Counted from the stretch's first letter, positions 33,982 to 44,015 are shown. The stretch is 54,219 nucleotides of DNA from Caldithrix sp. (GCA_020722685.1 DYKH01000021.1:1-54219), one strand, 5' to 3'. Made by a program: numbers and translations. The notes: generated by a model not told the origin, from the letters alone.

Positions 33982-35339
33982 GTTTTTATCCCAAATTTTT
34001 TGAGTTTTCGATGCAAATTAGCACGATCCGTCTGTAGAGCGGTGGCGATATGGCTGACGTTGCCCTGAAATTCTTTGAACGCTTGTTCCAAAATCGCTTT
34101 TTCAAAGTGCATCAACTGCCTTTTCAACGGTATTCGCACATCTATGGATTGGGGCAAGCTCTTCTTCTCCGGACGCACAGGCGCCGGACCGAGAACGGAA
34201 TCTACGTCCATGGCGTTGATCTCATCGCCGGCAGTCATGATCGCTAAACGCTCCATGATATTTTTGAGTTCCCGCACGTTTCCCGGCCAATGGTGGCGCC
34301 TCAGCCTGCTCTCCGCACGCTTGGTTAGCCTCTTGGGCTTTTTGCCGTTTTTTTGGCAATAGCGTTCCAGAAAATGGTGAACCAGTGCGGGGATGTCTTC
34401 CGCATGCTCCCGTAGCGGCGGCACGCAAATGGGAATGACGTTGAGGCGGAAATACAAATCTTCGCGAAAGCGACCTTTTTCGATTTCAGCGAGGAGATCT
34501 TTGTTGGTTGCCGAGATGATGCGGACATTGAATTTTTGCGGGGTTGTGCCGCCAACGCGGAAAAATTCATTTTCCTGCAAAACGCGCAGCAACTTGGCCT
34601 GAGTCTCCAAAGCCATATCTCCCACCTCATCCAACAACAGGGTGCCGCCTTCGGCCTGTTCAAAAAGGCCCGGCTTGCGCCGATAGGCGCCGGTGAACGC
34701 CCCTTTCTCGTAGCCGAACAGCTCACTTTCGATCAATTCCTTGGGAATGGCCGCGCAATTCAACTGCACAAACGGTCGCTGGCGACGATTGCTGTTCTGA
34801 TGAATCTCGCGCGCCACCAATTCCTTTCCGGTACCGTTTTCTCCAAATATAAGAATGCGACCCTCACTGGGCGCTGCACGTTGAATGAGCCTACGAACCT
34901 CTTGCATCGGCGCCGAATCGCCGATCAAGCGATAGTCAAGGTCCACTAACTCCTTCAGCTTGTTCACCTCTGCGGATATGCGGGTTTGTTCCACAAGCTT
35001 CCGTAGTTCCAAGACCACTTTTTCAGGATTCAACGGCTTTTCTAAAAAGTCGTAAGCGCCTAACTTGGTGGCGCGAACCGCCACCGATATGTCAGCCTGA
35101 CCGGAGACGATGAATACTTTCAACTGCGGCTGAAGTGAGATCATGCGTTCCAATGCGACCAGTCCACCCATGCCGGGCATCATCACGTCCAGAAAAGCAA
35201 CTTCATATTGATCTTCTTGCAGGGCCAACAAAGCTTCTTCACCGGAAGCTCCTGTGCGAACTGTGTTGCCTTCCTGCTCCAATATCCATTTGAGCGAGTC
35301 GCAAATGTTTCGATCATCATCGATAACGAGAATTCGCAT
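33978..35339 (-). CDS. Sigma-54-dependent response regulator (NtrC family)
   Basis: The 453-residue regulator has a receiver domain with phospho-acceptor D51 (AFLDVMMPG) and the switch lysine in FLEKPLNPE. The AAA+ domain has Walker A GENGTGKE, the sigma-54-contacting GAFTGA loop and Walker B LLLDEVGDM. A Fis-type helix-turn-helix ends the protein (ATALQTDRANLHRKL). No histidine kinase lies in the window, so it is orphan here. The coupled propeller protein downstream is a candidate partner or target. It begins 13 bases after hflX. Confidence 0.95.
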   Translation of the reverse strand: MRILVIDDDRNICDSLKWILEQEGNTVRTGASGEEALLALQEDQYEVAFLDVMMPGMGGLVALERMISLQPQLKVFIVSGQADISVAVRATKLGAYDFLEKPLNPEKVVLELRKLVEQTRISAEVNKLKELVDLDYRLIGDSAPMQEVRRLIQRAAPSEGRILIFGENGTGKELVAREIHQNSNRRQRPFVQLNCAAIPKELIESELFGYEKGAFTGAYRRKPGLFEQAEGGTLLLDEVGDMALETQAKLLRVLQENEFFRVGGTTPQKFNVRIISATNKDLLAEIEKGRFREDLYFRLNVIPICVPPLREHAEDIPALVHHFLERYCQKNGKKPKRLTKRAESRLRRHHWPGNVRELKNIMERLAIMTAGDEINAMDVDSVLGPAPVRPEKKSLPQSIDVRIPLKRQLMHFEKAILEQAFKEFQGNVSHIATALQTDRANLHRKLKKFGIKT

Positions 35340-35352
35340 GGATTGTCAAGTG

Positions 35353-36639
35353 TTACTGAACATTTTCAACAAGCGTAGTCTCTGCCAAGCGGAGGATCCT
35401 TTGCGCCGCGTGCCGCGTCGTTTTCAGGTGCACCACTGCTTGGCTGTCTTGATAGGTCACGCCTTTTACTTCTGCCAATTCGTACAGTCGGGCGAGTGTT
35501 TCGGTGTTTGCAATGGGGAGAACGACCTGCAATGATAGCGACGACTCCTCGACGAATTGCCGAATTTTCTCCCTTAACTCGTTCAAGAAGATGCCGCGCC
35601 GCGCGGACAAGAATACGCACGGTTGCTCGGTCTCCTTTAGCTTGCCTATTATAGAAATGTCCGCGAGAAGGTCGATCTTGTTAAAAACTTTCAGAACGGG
35701 TTTGTCATGCAGCTTGAGCTCTTCAAGCACTTTCTCCACCGTCTCCACCTGTTCCAGGTAATTGGGATGACTGAGGTCGACGACGTGCAAAAGCATGTCG
35801 GCATCGGCGGCTTCTTCCAGCGTGCTTTTGAAAGAGGCGATCAGATGATGCGGCAGCTTCCTAATGAATCCGACCGTGTCGATGAGCAGCACCCGCTGGT
35901 GGTCGGAAAGCTCCATAGCGCGAATGGTGGCGTCAAGCGTGGCAAATAGCCGGTCTTCAGCGTTGACGTTTGCATCAGTCAGGGCGTTGAGCAGCGTGGA
36001 TTTGCCGACGTTGGTGTAACCCACCAGTGCGGCTTTGAACACCTCCTGGCGCTGCTTGCGCCGGATATGACGCTGGCTGGCAATTTTCTCAAGCTCTTTT
36101 TCCAGCAATCCGATGCGCTTGCGAATCAGACGGCGATCGACTTCCAATTGCGTTTCACCAGGACCCCGAACGCCAATGCCGCCGACCTGCCGGGACAAGT
36201 GCGTCCACTGCCGAGTGAGTCGAGGCAACAAGTAGCGAAGCTGCGCCAATTCAACCTGGGTTCTTGCTTCGCGGGTGCGGGCGTGTTTGGCGAAAATATC
36301 CAGAATGAGACCGCTGCGGTCGATGATTTTGACCCCGCAGAGTTCTTCCATGTTTTTGGCTTGAGCAGGGGAGAGGTCATCGTCAAAAATGATCAAGTCA
36401 GCATCGAGATACTTGGCAACTTGAGCGAGTTCCTGAGCTTTGCCGCGACCGATAAAAAACGCCGGATCGATCCGATCCCGCTCCTGCACGACGCGTTCCA
36501 AAATCTCCGCCCCCGCAGTGTCCGCCAACAGTTCCAGCTCATCCAGATAGTCCTCCGCGGCCCAGCGGCTTTGGCCGTTGCGCAGCAAGCCAACGATAAT
36601 GGCTCTTTCTTTGGTATCTGTTTCGGTTCTTATCAACAA
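35353..36639 (-). CDS. hflX: GTPase HflX
   Basis: This 428-residue ribosome-associated GTPase splits stalled 70S ribosomes in stress. The N-terminal HflX domain carries FIGRGKAQELA and the glycine-rich GIGVRGPGETQLEVDRR before the G domain. The G domain has Walker A GYTNVGKST, the switch region DTVGFIRKLPHHLI and NKIDLL (G4). The start is TTG 36639, preceded by AAGAGG. It is upstream of the sigma-54 regulator with 13 bases between. Confidence 0.95.
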   Translation of the reverse strand: MLIRTETDTKERAIIVGLLRNGQSRWAAEDYLDELELLADTAGAEILERVVQERDRIDPAFFIGRGKAQELAQVAKYLDADLIIFDDDLSPAQAKNMEELCGVKIIDRSGLILDIFAKHARTREARTQVELAQLRYLLPRLTRQWTHLSRQVGGIGVRGPGETQLEVDRRLIRKRIGLLEKELEKIASQRHIRRKQRQEVFKAALVGYTNVGKSTLLNALTDANVNAEDRLFATLDATIRAMELSDHQRVLLIDTVGFIRKLPHHLIASFKSTLEEAADADMLLHVVDLSHPNYLEQVETVEKVLEELKLHDKPVLKVFNKIDLLADISIIGKLKETEQPCVFLSARRGIFLNELREKIRQFVEESSLSLQVVLPIANTETLARLYELAEVKGVTYQDSQAVVHLKTTRHAAQRILRLAETTLVENVQ

Positions 36640-36677
36640 GACCTCTTAAGAGTACATCTCAAATCGCCCAACAAAAG

Positions 36678-38774
36678 TTATCCCACCTTGGAAGCATGAG
36701 CGGCGACTTCCTCTTCTCCTTTTTCCCGATACAGCAGCATTTCAACAATTAAAAGGATGAGCGCGGCGACGGCAAAGTATTTCCACAATTCTTTGCCAAA
36801 GCGCTGGCTGTATATGGTATTCTGCAGGTTCCCGGTGCGTTCCAGCAGGTTCACAGAGTATTTCTCTTGCAACTCTGATTCAGACAGCATGGTCAGGTCG
36901 GACTCTTTGGCGTCCACATTCACTGCCCATTGGGCGAGGTGCTGACCGTCCGCCAGCAGTCGGAAAACTCCGGGAACATCGGTGTTCGTGTAGAAGACCC
37001 AACTGCCGCTACCGGTCACCGCTGGCTGAAGCCGATCCGATTTTTCGCCCGGTCGGCTCATCTCCAGAGATTTGCCTAACGCTTCCGCCGGCAGCCGGAA
37101 GCGCAGCTCTTGACCGATCAGGTGTTCTTCTACGACGTTTTTGCTTTGCGTGGCCAGATAGCCGACGCAGCGTGAGATGAGCGGCGCAAAAATAGTGCGA
37201 TGCGCAAGGTCGGTTAACTGCCCACCAAATCCGGTGGTCATGACGAGCACTACGCCTTGTCCGCGCTTGGCCTCGAAAAGGAAGGGAGAGCCGTCCATGT
37301 ATTCGATGATCTTGTCGACATCGCTGCGCTCCTGCGTTTTGATGGCAAAGCGAAATTGCGGCGATGCAAAACTGCTCTGGGCGGACTCAAAAATGCCGGC
37401 AAAAATAGGATGCGTCAGATCCTTTTTGCCCAGGCCGAATGAGGGGCTGTTTTCGCTCATCGAGCCCATCGCCTCCAAGAATTTGGGCAATCCCAAAAGG
37501 CGATTAAAGTTTTCATTGTAGGCTCGCAAATCTACGTCTTTGCCCAAAGCTAAAAAAATGCCGCCGCCGGCTTGGACATAGCTTTGTAACTTTTCAGTAA
37601 CGGCGGCATCGAGAGCGGGTACATTGGACAGCACCACCGCATCGAACGGCTCAAGCGCCATATAGCGCAATTTTTCTACACTGAGCCTTTCGATTTGATA
37701 ATTCGTCTGTCCGGTAGAACCTAATCCCAAGGCCAATTCCGGATATGAAGTGTCCAACGACGCCAAACCGACCAGGGCGAGCCTGATTTGCTCGGGTACA
37801 ATAAATGCAAAATAGCGTCGATTATCTTCGATGATGTCATCATCTTCTAGCAAAACATAGCCGGACATGAATCCGGTTTTTTCCAACATGAACTTAAAGC
37901 TCACACTGACGGAAGCACCGGCTTCGAGGTTGACGACCGTTTGCGCCACTCGCGCATTGTTCAGGAACAGTTGCGCCAGCTTGTTCCTCGCCGGCAGGTT
38001 GCCGCGATTGCTTATTACCGCTCGCACCTCGGCTATTTTGCCTCGCTCCAGAATTGACGTGGCGAATTTGATTTCTTCTACGCACAGATTGGCGACCTGG
38101 GGCGCGGAGACCGGCAGCGCAAAAGCTCTTATCTGCTCGTCCATCGAACTGAGGGAATCCTGAGCAAAGGCTACAGCTTGCAGATCGGAAATAAGATAGA
38201 TTTCCTTGTTGATGTTAAGGGATCGTCGCAAGCGAGTGCGCGCACAGGTGAGCGCGGCAGTTAGGCTGGTGGCGTGATAGTCCAAATTCGTACGCTCGAT
38301 CTCTTGCCGCAAAGCAGCCAAGTCGTGAAAGGCGCGTTGAGATAATTGCCCGGAGGTATCGGTCGAAGTCAGGAGATAGACCTCGTCGCCCGGGCGCATG
38401 GCTTGGACCAGCTCAACGGCCTTTTGCTGGGCCGTCTGAAAGAGCATCTCCCCCTCCGACACGGTGCTCATGCTATAAGAATTGTCCAGCACGATCACCG
38501 CGCTGGTCTTGGCGGTGGAATTGTTTCCCAGCATGCTGCGCAAGGTCGGTCGGGCAAAGGCCAGCACCAAAAGCAGAATGATGAGCGTTCGTAGGATGAG
38601 TAACAGGATTTGCCGGAGCTTGACATGGCGGATTTTCTGCTGTTGCAGCTCTTTGAGAAATCGCAGGCTGCTAAAAAGGATGGTCTTGGATTTCGCCCTG
38701 GTGAACAGGTGAATAAGGAGAGGCAAAGCGGTCGCCGCAAGCCCAAAGAGAATTGCCGAGTTTAAGAAATTCAA
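36678..38774 (-). CDS. BatA-like membrane protein with vWA domain
   Basis: The 698-residue protein starts with the BatA N-terminal membrane region (FLNSAILFGLAATALPLLIHLF, then a second segment ILLLILRTLIILLLVLAFA). A von Willebrand A domain follows with the metal-ion site DNSYSMS. The middle is beta-rich, and a third membrane segment lies near the C terminus (FAVAALILLIVEMLLY). Family members are of the aerotolerance-related Bat group, often with MoxR and DUF58 proteins; neither is present here. Its exact role is unknown. It leads the hflX-containing cluster. Confidence 0.85.
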   Translation of the reverse strand: MNFLNSAILFGLAATALPLLIHLFTRAKSKTILFSSLRFLKELQQQKIRHVKLRQILLLILRTLIILLLVLAFARPTLRSMLGNNSTAKTSAVIVLDNSYSMSTVSEGEMLFQTAQQKAVELVQAMRPGDEVYLLTSTDTSGQLSQRAFHDLAALRQEIERTNLDYHATSLTAALTCARTRLRRSLNINKEIYLISDLQAVAFAQDSLSSMDEQIRAFALPVSAPQVANLCVEEIKFATSILERGKIAEVRAVISNRGNLPARNKLAQLFLNNARVAQTVVNLEAGASVSVSFKFMLEKTGFMSGYVLLEDDDIIEDNRRYFAFIVPEQIRLALVGLASLDTSYPELALGLGSTGQTNYQIERLSVEKLRYMALEPFDAVVLSNVPALDAAVTEKLQSYVQAGGGIFLALGKDVDLRAYNENFNRLLGLPKFLEAMGSMSENSPSFGLGKKDLTHPIFAGIFESAQSSFASPQFRFAIKTQERSDVDKIIEYMDGSPFLFEAKRGQGVVLVMTTGFGGQLTDLAHRTIFAPLISRCVGYLATQSKNVVEEHLIGQELRFRLPAEALGKSLEMSRPGEKSDRLQPAVTGSGSWVFYTNTDVPGVFRLLADGQHLAQWAVNVDAKESDLTMLSESELQEKYSVNLLERTGNLQNTIYSQRFGKELWKYFAVAALILLIVEMLLYREKGEEEVAAHASKVG

Positions 38775-38919
38775 ATCGGTCTGCTTTAGCTAAACTTGTT
38801 TGGGTTCATAACCTGCTGGATTCAGTAAGCGTCCAACAATCTACCGGCTAAAACGCGATAATGCCTGTTTTGTTTCTCGTCTTTGTGGAGCGAGCCGAAT
38901 TTGCATGAGCTGATACGGG

Positions 38920-39501
38920 CTAAACCGGGAACATGGCGTCTTCGATGAGGTCGCACCAGATATGGATGATGGTAATATGGCCCTCCTGAATCCGCTGTGA
39001 CACATCGGAGGGTATTATGATAGCGTGATCTGCTGCCGCCGCCAGCGTGCCGCCATCTTTGCCAAGAAGAGCCACTGTATGCAGGCCTTTGCTTTTTGCT
39101 GCTTGCATGGCCTGCAGGACATTGCTGGAATTGCCGGAGGTGCTGAGACCTATGAGCACGTCGCCGCGGCTGCCCAACGCTTCCACTTGCTTGCGAAAAA
39201 TTACATCGAAAGAAAAGTCGTTCGCGACGGCGGTTAGAATGGAGGAATCGGTCGTCAGGGCGATGGCCGGCAATGCAGCGCGGTTCCGTTTCAGACGGCC
39301 GATCATTTCGGCAGCAAAGTGCTGTGAGTCCGCGGCGCTGCCGCCGTTGCCACAGATCAATAGCTTGCCGCCATTCTTGAAGCAGTCGATCATTAGCTCA
39401 GCGGTATCCAATATGGTTTGAGCATACTTCTCTCGAATCTCCTCCTTGATGCGCGCGCTTTCACGCAATTGATTCTCGATGTTCTGTAGCATTGGATTCA
39501 C
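38920..39501 (-). CDS. gmhA: SIS-domain phosphoheptose isomerase
   Basis: The 193-residue cytoplasmic enzyme converts sedoheptulose 7-phosphate to D-glycero-D-manno-heptose 7-phosphate, the first step to LPS heptose. The SIS fold shows LLICGNGGSAADSQHFAAE near residues 47-65, then LIGLSTSGNS and the C-terminal HITIIHIWCDLIED. These are the family's sugar-phosphate and zinc-site features. Heptose use fits a Gram-negative envelope. No other heptose gene (hldE, gmhB) is in the window. Confidence 0.92.
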   Translation of the reverse strand: MNPMLQNIENQLRESARIKEEIREKYAQTILDTAELMIDCFKNGGKLLICGNGGSAADSQHFAAEMIGRLKRNRAALPAIALTTDSSILTAVANDFSFDVIFRKQVEALGSRGDVLIGLSTSGNSSNVLQAMQAAKSKGLHTVALLGKDGGTLAAAADHAIIIPSDVSQRIQEGHITIIHIWCDLIEDAMFPV

Positions 39502-39681
39502 TCAAGATCTCCTCGTAGGGGTCCAGCTTTCGGGCCACTTGAGAACGCCGGGGCCTGTCGTTCGACCGAAAGGAGGAATCTCTTGATCCTATGATCGTAC
39601 AGATTCCTCATTCCGGTTCGTTCCGTTCGGAGTGACAAAAAAGGACCTAATAACATCTTCTGATTGCGAATTGACTAACCG
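39502..39681. other. Gap with MITE-like repeat
   Basis: No gene. An imperfect inverted-repeat element (39557-39636) occupies most of it, with ends GTCGTTCGACCGAAAGGAGG and CCGTTCGGAGTGAC. It is related to the copy at 151-244. Confidence 0.65.
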
Positions 39682-40485
39682 TCATGTTTTGATTTTTCGC
39701 AAGAACAAGCTCATTCGTTGCCGGAGCGATAGCTTTCCGATGGGACTCACCGGCTTGGGTTCGGCGATTTCCACGTCTTCTCCCTTCAGCACCCGGCGCG
39801 GATTCTCACGAAAAAAAAGCTCAGCGGGCTTGACGCCCCACGTTTCCTTAACAAACTCGTAAGCTTGTCGCAGTTTCAAAGGCCGGGAATTCAGATCATG
39901 GGCGTCAGAGCTAACAATATGGACCATGTCAGCTTCGATAAGCTGCATGGCCACGGCCTTCACAGTTTGACCGAACACGCCAAGCAGACTGCCGGCATTG
40001 AGCTGCAGCAGAGCGCCGCGCCGTACCAAGTCCGCCGCAGAATCGGGATTCTTCAGGATGCCCATGTTGCGCTCCGGATGCGCAATGATCGGAACTTTGT
40101 TGTCCATCATCATATCAAAAAAGCGTTGCGCGGCAAACTCGGGAATGCCGCTCATGGGGAATTCAACTAAGAAATAACGACCGTTCCGTCCCAATGTTGC
40201 AATAGGTGCGTCCAGCTCCAAGTCCGGTTGGATGTATAGTTCGGAGCCTAAATGCAGCTTGATGCGGATATCGGCTTGGCTTGTCCGAGCTTTCAACTGT
40301 TCAAAGAGATCAAAAGCCTCTTGTTGCCTCCCAAAATCGTTCTTGGAGAGAATGTGCGGTGTGCAAACCGCTTCCGCAATTCCGTCCGCTGCGCCTTGGC
40401 GCAACATTTCCAGGGACACATCCCAACTCTCAGCGCCGTCATCAAACCCTGGCAGCAAGTGGGAATGAAGATCTATGAACGACAT
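39682..40485 (-). CDS. CpsB/CapC-type PHP tyrosine phosphatase
   Basis: The 267-residue PHP-fold enzyme dephosphorylates tyrosine kinases that control exopolysaccharide export. Metal-binding residues are visible in DLHSHLLPGFDDG at the N terminus, EFPMSGIPEFA, AHPERN and HIVSSDAHDLNSRP. No tyrosine kinase (Wzc-type) is nearby. ATG 40485 follows GGAAAG at good distance; an ATG at 40500 would overlap the preceding stop. Confidence 0.9.
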   Translation of the reverse strand: MSFIDLHSHLLPGFDDGAESWDVSLEMLRQGAADGIAEAVCTPHILSKNDFGRQQEAFDLFEQLKARTSQADIRIKLHLGSELYIQPDLELDAPIATLGRNGRYFLVEFPMSGIPEFAAQRFFDMMMDNKVPIIAHPERNMGILKNPDSAADLVRRGALLQLNAGSLLGVFGQTVKAVAMQLIEADMVHIVSSDAHDLNSRPLKLRQAYEFVKETWGVKPAELFFRENPRRVLKGEDVEIAEPKPVSPIGKLSLRQRMSLFLRKIKT

Positions 40486-40499
40486 AGACGAGCTTTCCA

Positions 40500-41258
40500 T
40501 CAGGCTTTGGCAGCTCCGCGGTAATGAACGGCATCGGCAAAGGCTTTCACCAAGCTGGCATCACGCTTCCGTTCCAAGACATTGCCGGTGACGACAAAGC
40601 TTGCCCCGGCCTCCACTTTTCTCCTTGCCTCATCAGGCGAACAGATGCCGCCGCCGACAATCATCGGAATGGTTATGTAATCGTGCAAGGCACGAATGAG
40701 CAGTTCCGGTACGGAGTATTTGGCGCCGCTGCCGGCCTCCAAGTAGACCAATTTCATCCCCAAATACTCTGCCGCCAGCGCATGGGCCATGGCAATGTCC
40801 GGTTTTTCCCGCGGGATGGGCCTGGTATCGCTCAGGAATTGTGCCGAGGTAATGTTACCGGACTCGATGAACATGTACGCGGTGGAAATAGCTTCCAGAC
40901 CCATGGATTTGATAATGGGGGCGGCCATCACTTGGTCTCCAATCAGGTTGTTGGCGTTACGACCGCTCACCAACGACAAGAACAAGATGGCGTCTGCATA
41001 CGGCGAAATTTGCCGGGTGCCGCCGGGAAAAATGATGGTGGGGATATCGCACTCTGCTTTGATCCCCCGAATGAGCTCATCAAAAATGTGCGAAAAAAGC
41101 AAGCTGCCGCCAACTAATAGTGCATCTACATCCGCCTTGGCGCAGATTTTAGCAAGACCGATAGCTTCTTGAATCCCCTGCTTATCCGGGTCGATGAGGA
41201 CCAGATAACCAGCTCCGCGAGTCTGTTTGGTATGGAGAAGCTTATCAAAGACCTTCAC
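40500..41258 (-). CDS. Geranylgeranylglyceryl phosphate synthase family (PcrB/GGGPS)
   Basis: This 252-residue TIM barrel condenses sn-glycerol-1-phosphate with a polyprenyl diphosphate, making an ether bond as in archaeal lipids. Motifs: LIDPDK near residue 22, VGGSLLF, IFPGGTRQIS, KLVYLEAGSGA for prenyl/phosphate binding, and VGGGICS plus TGNVLER at the phosphate site. The layout is of the larger group seen in archaea and in FCB bacteria. Polyprenyl length and product are not readable. No glycerol-1-phosphate dehydrogenase is in the window. It directly precedes the PHP phosphatase gene. Confidence 0.9.
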   Translation of the reverse strand: MKVFDKLLHTKQTRGAGYLVLIDPDKQGIQEAIGLAKICAKADVDALLVGGSLLFSHIFDELIRGIKAECDIPTIIFPGGTRQISPYADAILFLSLVSGRNANNLIGDQVMAAPIIKSMGLEAISTAYMFIESGNITSAQFLSDTRPIPREKPDIAMAHALAAEYLGMKLVYLEAGSGAKYSVPELLIRALHDYITIPMIVGGGICSPDEARRKVEAGASFVVTGNVLERKRDASLVKAFADAVHYRGAAKA

Positions 41259-41299
41259 TTGATCGTTTAGTCCTTTCGGTTTTCGTACGTGCGTGCAGA

Positions 41300-43924
41300 C
41301 TATTGCAATCGTCTACGGACTATCTCTTCGACCTTTGACAAGGCGAATTCCAATTTGTCGATTTGCTTGGCGCCCGCAAGGGCCAGATGCGGGCTGCCTC
41401 CGCCACTACCACCGGCGAGGGCTGCCACTTCTTTTACAATATCACCTGCTTTTAATTTCTTGCTATCAATCAAATCCTTGGTCACGATGCATACAAAGCT
41501 CGCTTTCTCCCCCATCACTGCTCCCAGCACCCCGATGCCGGAGCCAACGCTGTCGCGCAGCAGATCGGCGGAATGTTTAAGATCATCCACATCTATTGCC
41601 TGAATCCGGGCAGAGAGGATGCGAATGCCATCGACGTTCTTTGCTTCCTTGACAAGCTCCTCGATGACCTTTTTTGCGCTCGATTGGCGGAGGCGTCGAA
41701 GCTCGCTCTCGGCACGCCTGCGCTCTTCCAGCAGGCTTTCCAAACGGGCGCCAATCTCTTCGGTCTTGCAGTTGAGAATTTCGGATGTCGATTCAAGAAT
41801 TTCCCGCCTGGGCTGCAAATACTCGAGTGTCTTCAAACCGGTAAGCGATTCAATTCTACGAATGCCGGCAGCCACGGACGTTTCAGCGGTGATGATGAAC
41901 GGCCCGATTTCACCGGTGGCGCGCACGTGCGTACCGCCGCATAACTCGCGGGAGTAGTCTTCCACCTCCACCATGCGAACCTGGTCGCCGTACTTTTCGC
42001 CGAACAGGGCCATGGCGCCCAGCTCAGCGGCTTTGGCAAACGGCAGAATTTGCCAGCTCACGGGACGGTTTTCCAAGATTTTTTCATTCACCATGGTTTC
42101 GATTTGCCGCAGCTCATGCTTGGAGAGTTTCTCAAAATGAGTAAAGTCAAACCGCATGTAGTCGGGATGAACCAAGGAGCCGGCTTGATGCACGTGCTCA
42201 CCCAAAACGGTGCGCAAGGCTTGGTGCAGCAGATGGGTGACGGTGTGGTTGCGTTCCGTCGAGCGGCGTTTTGAACGATCGATGGCGGCCGTAACCCTAT
42301 CGCCGCGTTTGGGCGGCTTGCCGGAAGCGAATTTGCCAAAATGAACAATGTGCTCGCCCACATAACGAGTGTCTTCGACGATGAATTCGAATGAGCTGTT
42401 TTTGATCACGCCGGTGTCGCCAACCTGCCCGCCGGACTCGGCGTAGAACGGAGTTCTTTTCAAAACCAGCCGGCCCTCTTCATAATGCAAAACTTGGCTT
42501 TCTTCCTCGTCCAAAGTATAGCCGACGAACTCGGAACCATGCTCCGATCCAGGGGCGATCTCCAGTGTGTGATAGCTCACGTCCCGGGCTTTGCTGGAGC
42601 GCTCACGCTGGATTTCCATTTCTTGATGGAATACCTGCTCGTCCACGGTCAGATTCTTTTCCCGCGCCATGAGCTGCGTCAAGTCCAATGGAAAGCCGTA
42701 GGTGTCATGCAAAACGAAGGCATCTTTGCCGGGAAAAACGGTTGCCCCGGCCGCAAGCACCTTTTGCGCTTTCTCTTCGAATATGTCAATGCCGCGATCC
42801 AGCGTGCGGCCAAAGCTTTCCTCTTCGGCGTGCAGGACGCGGGCGATGTACTGGTGACGAATCTTTAGCTCCGGGTATGCATCGCCCATCGAGTCCACCA
42901 ACGGCGCAACTAATTTGTAGATGAAGGGCTCGTGCATTCCCAAGACACGGCCAAAGCGTGCGGCGCGGCGGAGAATGCGGCGCAAGACATAACCGCGTCC
43001 TTCATTGCCGGGAATGGCGCCATCGGCAATGGCAAAGGAAAGGGCGCGAATGTGGTCGCATAGAACACGAAAGGCTACGCCGATTTCGCCTTCGCCATAT
43101 TCTTGGCCGGTTATTTCGGCAATGTCGCGCATGATGGGACTGAACAAATCTATGTCATAGTTGGAAGTTTTGTTTTGCAAAACCGCCACGATGCGCTCAA
43201 AGCCGGCGCCGGTATCCACGTGCTTGGCGGGAAGGAGGTGCAGCTTGCTGTTTTCGTCGCGATTGTACTGAATAAAGACCAAATTCCATAACTCGATAAA
43301 GCGGGCGCAGCCGCCATTCACTTTGCAAACATGATTTGAGTCTTTGCTGTCACAATAACCGGGGCCGCGGTCGATGTGAATCTCCGAGCAAGGGCCGCAC
43401 GGGCCGGTTTCGCCCATTTCCCAAAAGTTGTCTTTTTTGCTAAAACGCAAAATGTGCGCAGGATTGATGTCCGTTCGATTGCGCCATTCTTGAGCGGCCT
43501 CGTCATCTGCCGGCACGCCGTCTTTCTCATCGCCCATAAAAACCGTGGCCCACAAGCGGTCTTTGGGCAGCTTCCACACTTCGGTGAGTAACTCCCACGC
43601 CCACTCGATTGCCTCGGCCTTGAAATAGTCGCCGAAAGACCAGTTGCCCAACATTTCGAAGAAAGTGTGATGGTAAGTGTCCCGCCCCACTTCCTCCAGA
43701 TCGTTATGTTTTCCAGACACGCGGATGCATTTTTGTGAATCGGCGATGCGCAGATGTTGGCGCTTGCGGATGCCGAGAAAAATATCCTTGAACTGATTCA
43801 TTCCTGCGTTGGTGAACAGCAGCGTCGGATCATCCTGCGGCACCACCGGCGCGCTGGCGACGATGTGATGCTCTTTGCTTTTGAAAAAGTCTAAAAAGGA
43901 TTGTCGAATTTCGTTAGAGGTCAT
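41300..43924 (-). CDS. alaS: Alanyl-tRNA synthetase
   Basis: The full-length 874-residue class II synthetase charges tRNA-Ala. It has the catalytic core (NAGMNQFKDIFLG, GNWSFGDYFK), the tRNA-recognition domain, the editing domain with HTVTHLLHQAL and CGGTHVRATGEIG for zinc and Ser/Gly clearance, and the C-Ala domain ending in a glycine-rich GGSGGGSPHLALAGA. All expected parts are present. It is followed 41 bases downstream by the GGGP synthase gene. Confidence 0.97.
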   Translation of the reverse strand: MTSNEIRQSFLDFFKSKEHHIVASAPVVPQDDPTLLFTNAGMNQFKDIFLGIRKRQHLRIADSQKCIRVSGKHNDLEEVGRDTYHHTFFEMLGNWSFGDYFKAEAIEWAWELLTEVWKLPKDRLWATVFMGDEKDGVPADDEAAQEWRNRTDINPAHILRFSKKDNFWEMGETGPCGPCSEIHIDRGPGYCDSKDSNHVCKVNGGCARFIELWNLVFIQYNRDENSKLHLLPAKHVDTGAGFERIVAVLQNKTSNYDIDLFSPIMRDIAEITGQEYGEGEIGVAFRVLCDHIRALSFAIADGAIPGNEGRGYVLRRILRRAARFGRVLGMHEPFIYKLVAPLVDSMGDAYPELKIRHQYIARVLHAEEESFGRTLDRGIDIFEEKAQKVLAAGATVFPGKDAFVLHDTYGFPLDLTQLMAREKNLTVDEQVFHQEMEIQRERSSKARDVSYHTLEIAPGSEHGSEFVGYTLDEEESQVLHYEEGRLVLKRTPFYAESGGQVGDTGVIKNSSFEFIVEDTRYVGEHIVHFGKFASGKPPKRGDRVTAAIDRSKRRSTERNHTVTHLLHQALRTVLGEHVHQAGSLVHPDYMRFDFTHFEKLSKHELRQIETMVNEKILENRPVSWQILPFAKAAELGAMALFGEKYGDQVRMVEVEDYSRELCGGTHVRATGEIGPFIITAETSVAAGIRRIESLTGLKTLEYLQPRREILESTSEILNCKTEEIGARLESLLEERRRAESELRRLRQSSAKKVIEELVKEAKNVDGIRILSARIQAIDVDDLKHSADLLRDSVGSGIGVLGAVMGEKASFVCIVTKDLIDSKKLKAGDIVKEVAALAGGSGGGSPHLALAGAKQIDKLEFALSKVEEIVRRRLQ

Positions 43925-44015
43925 TTCACTCGAAAGTTGATTATCACAAGATGGGGTGGATTGGTCTAAGACACTTCTTCATAATGTGCCGATGGCCATC
44001 ACAAGCACATGGTCC

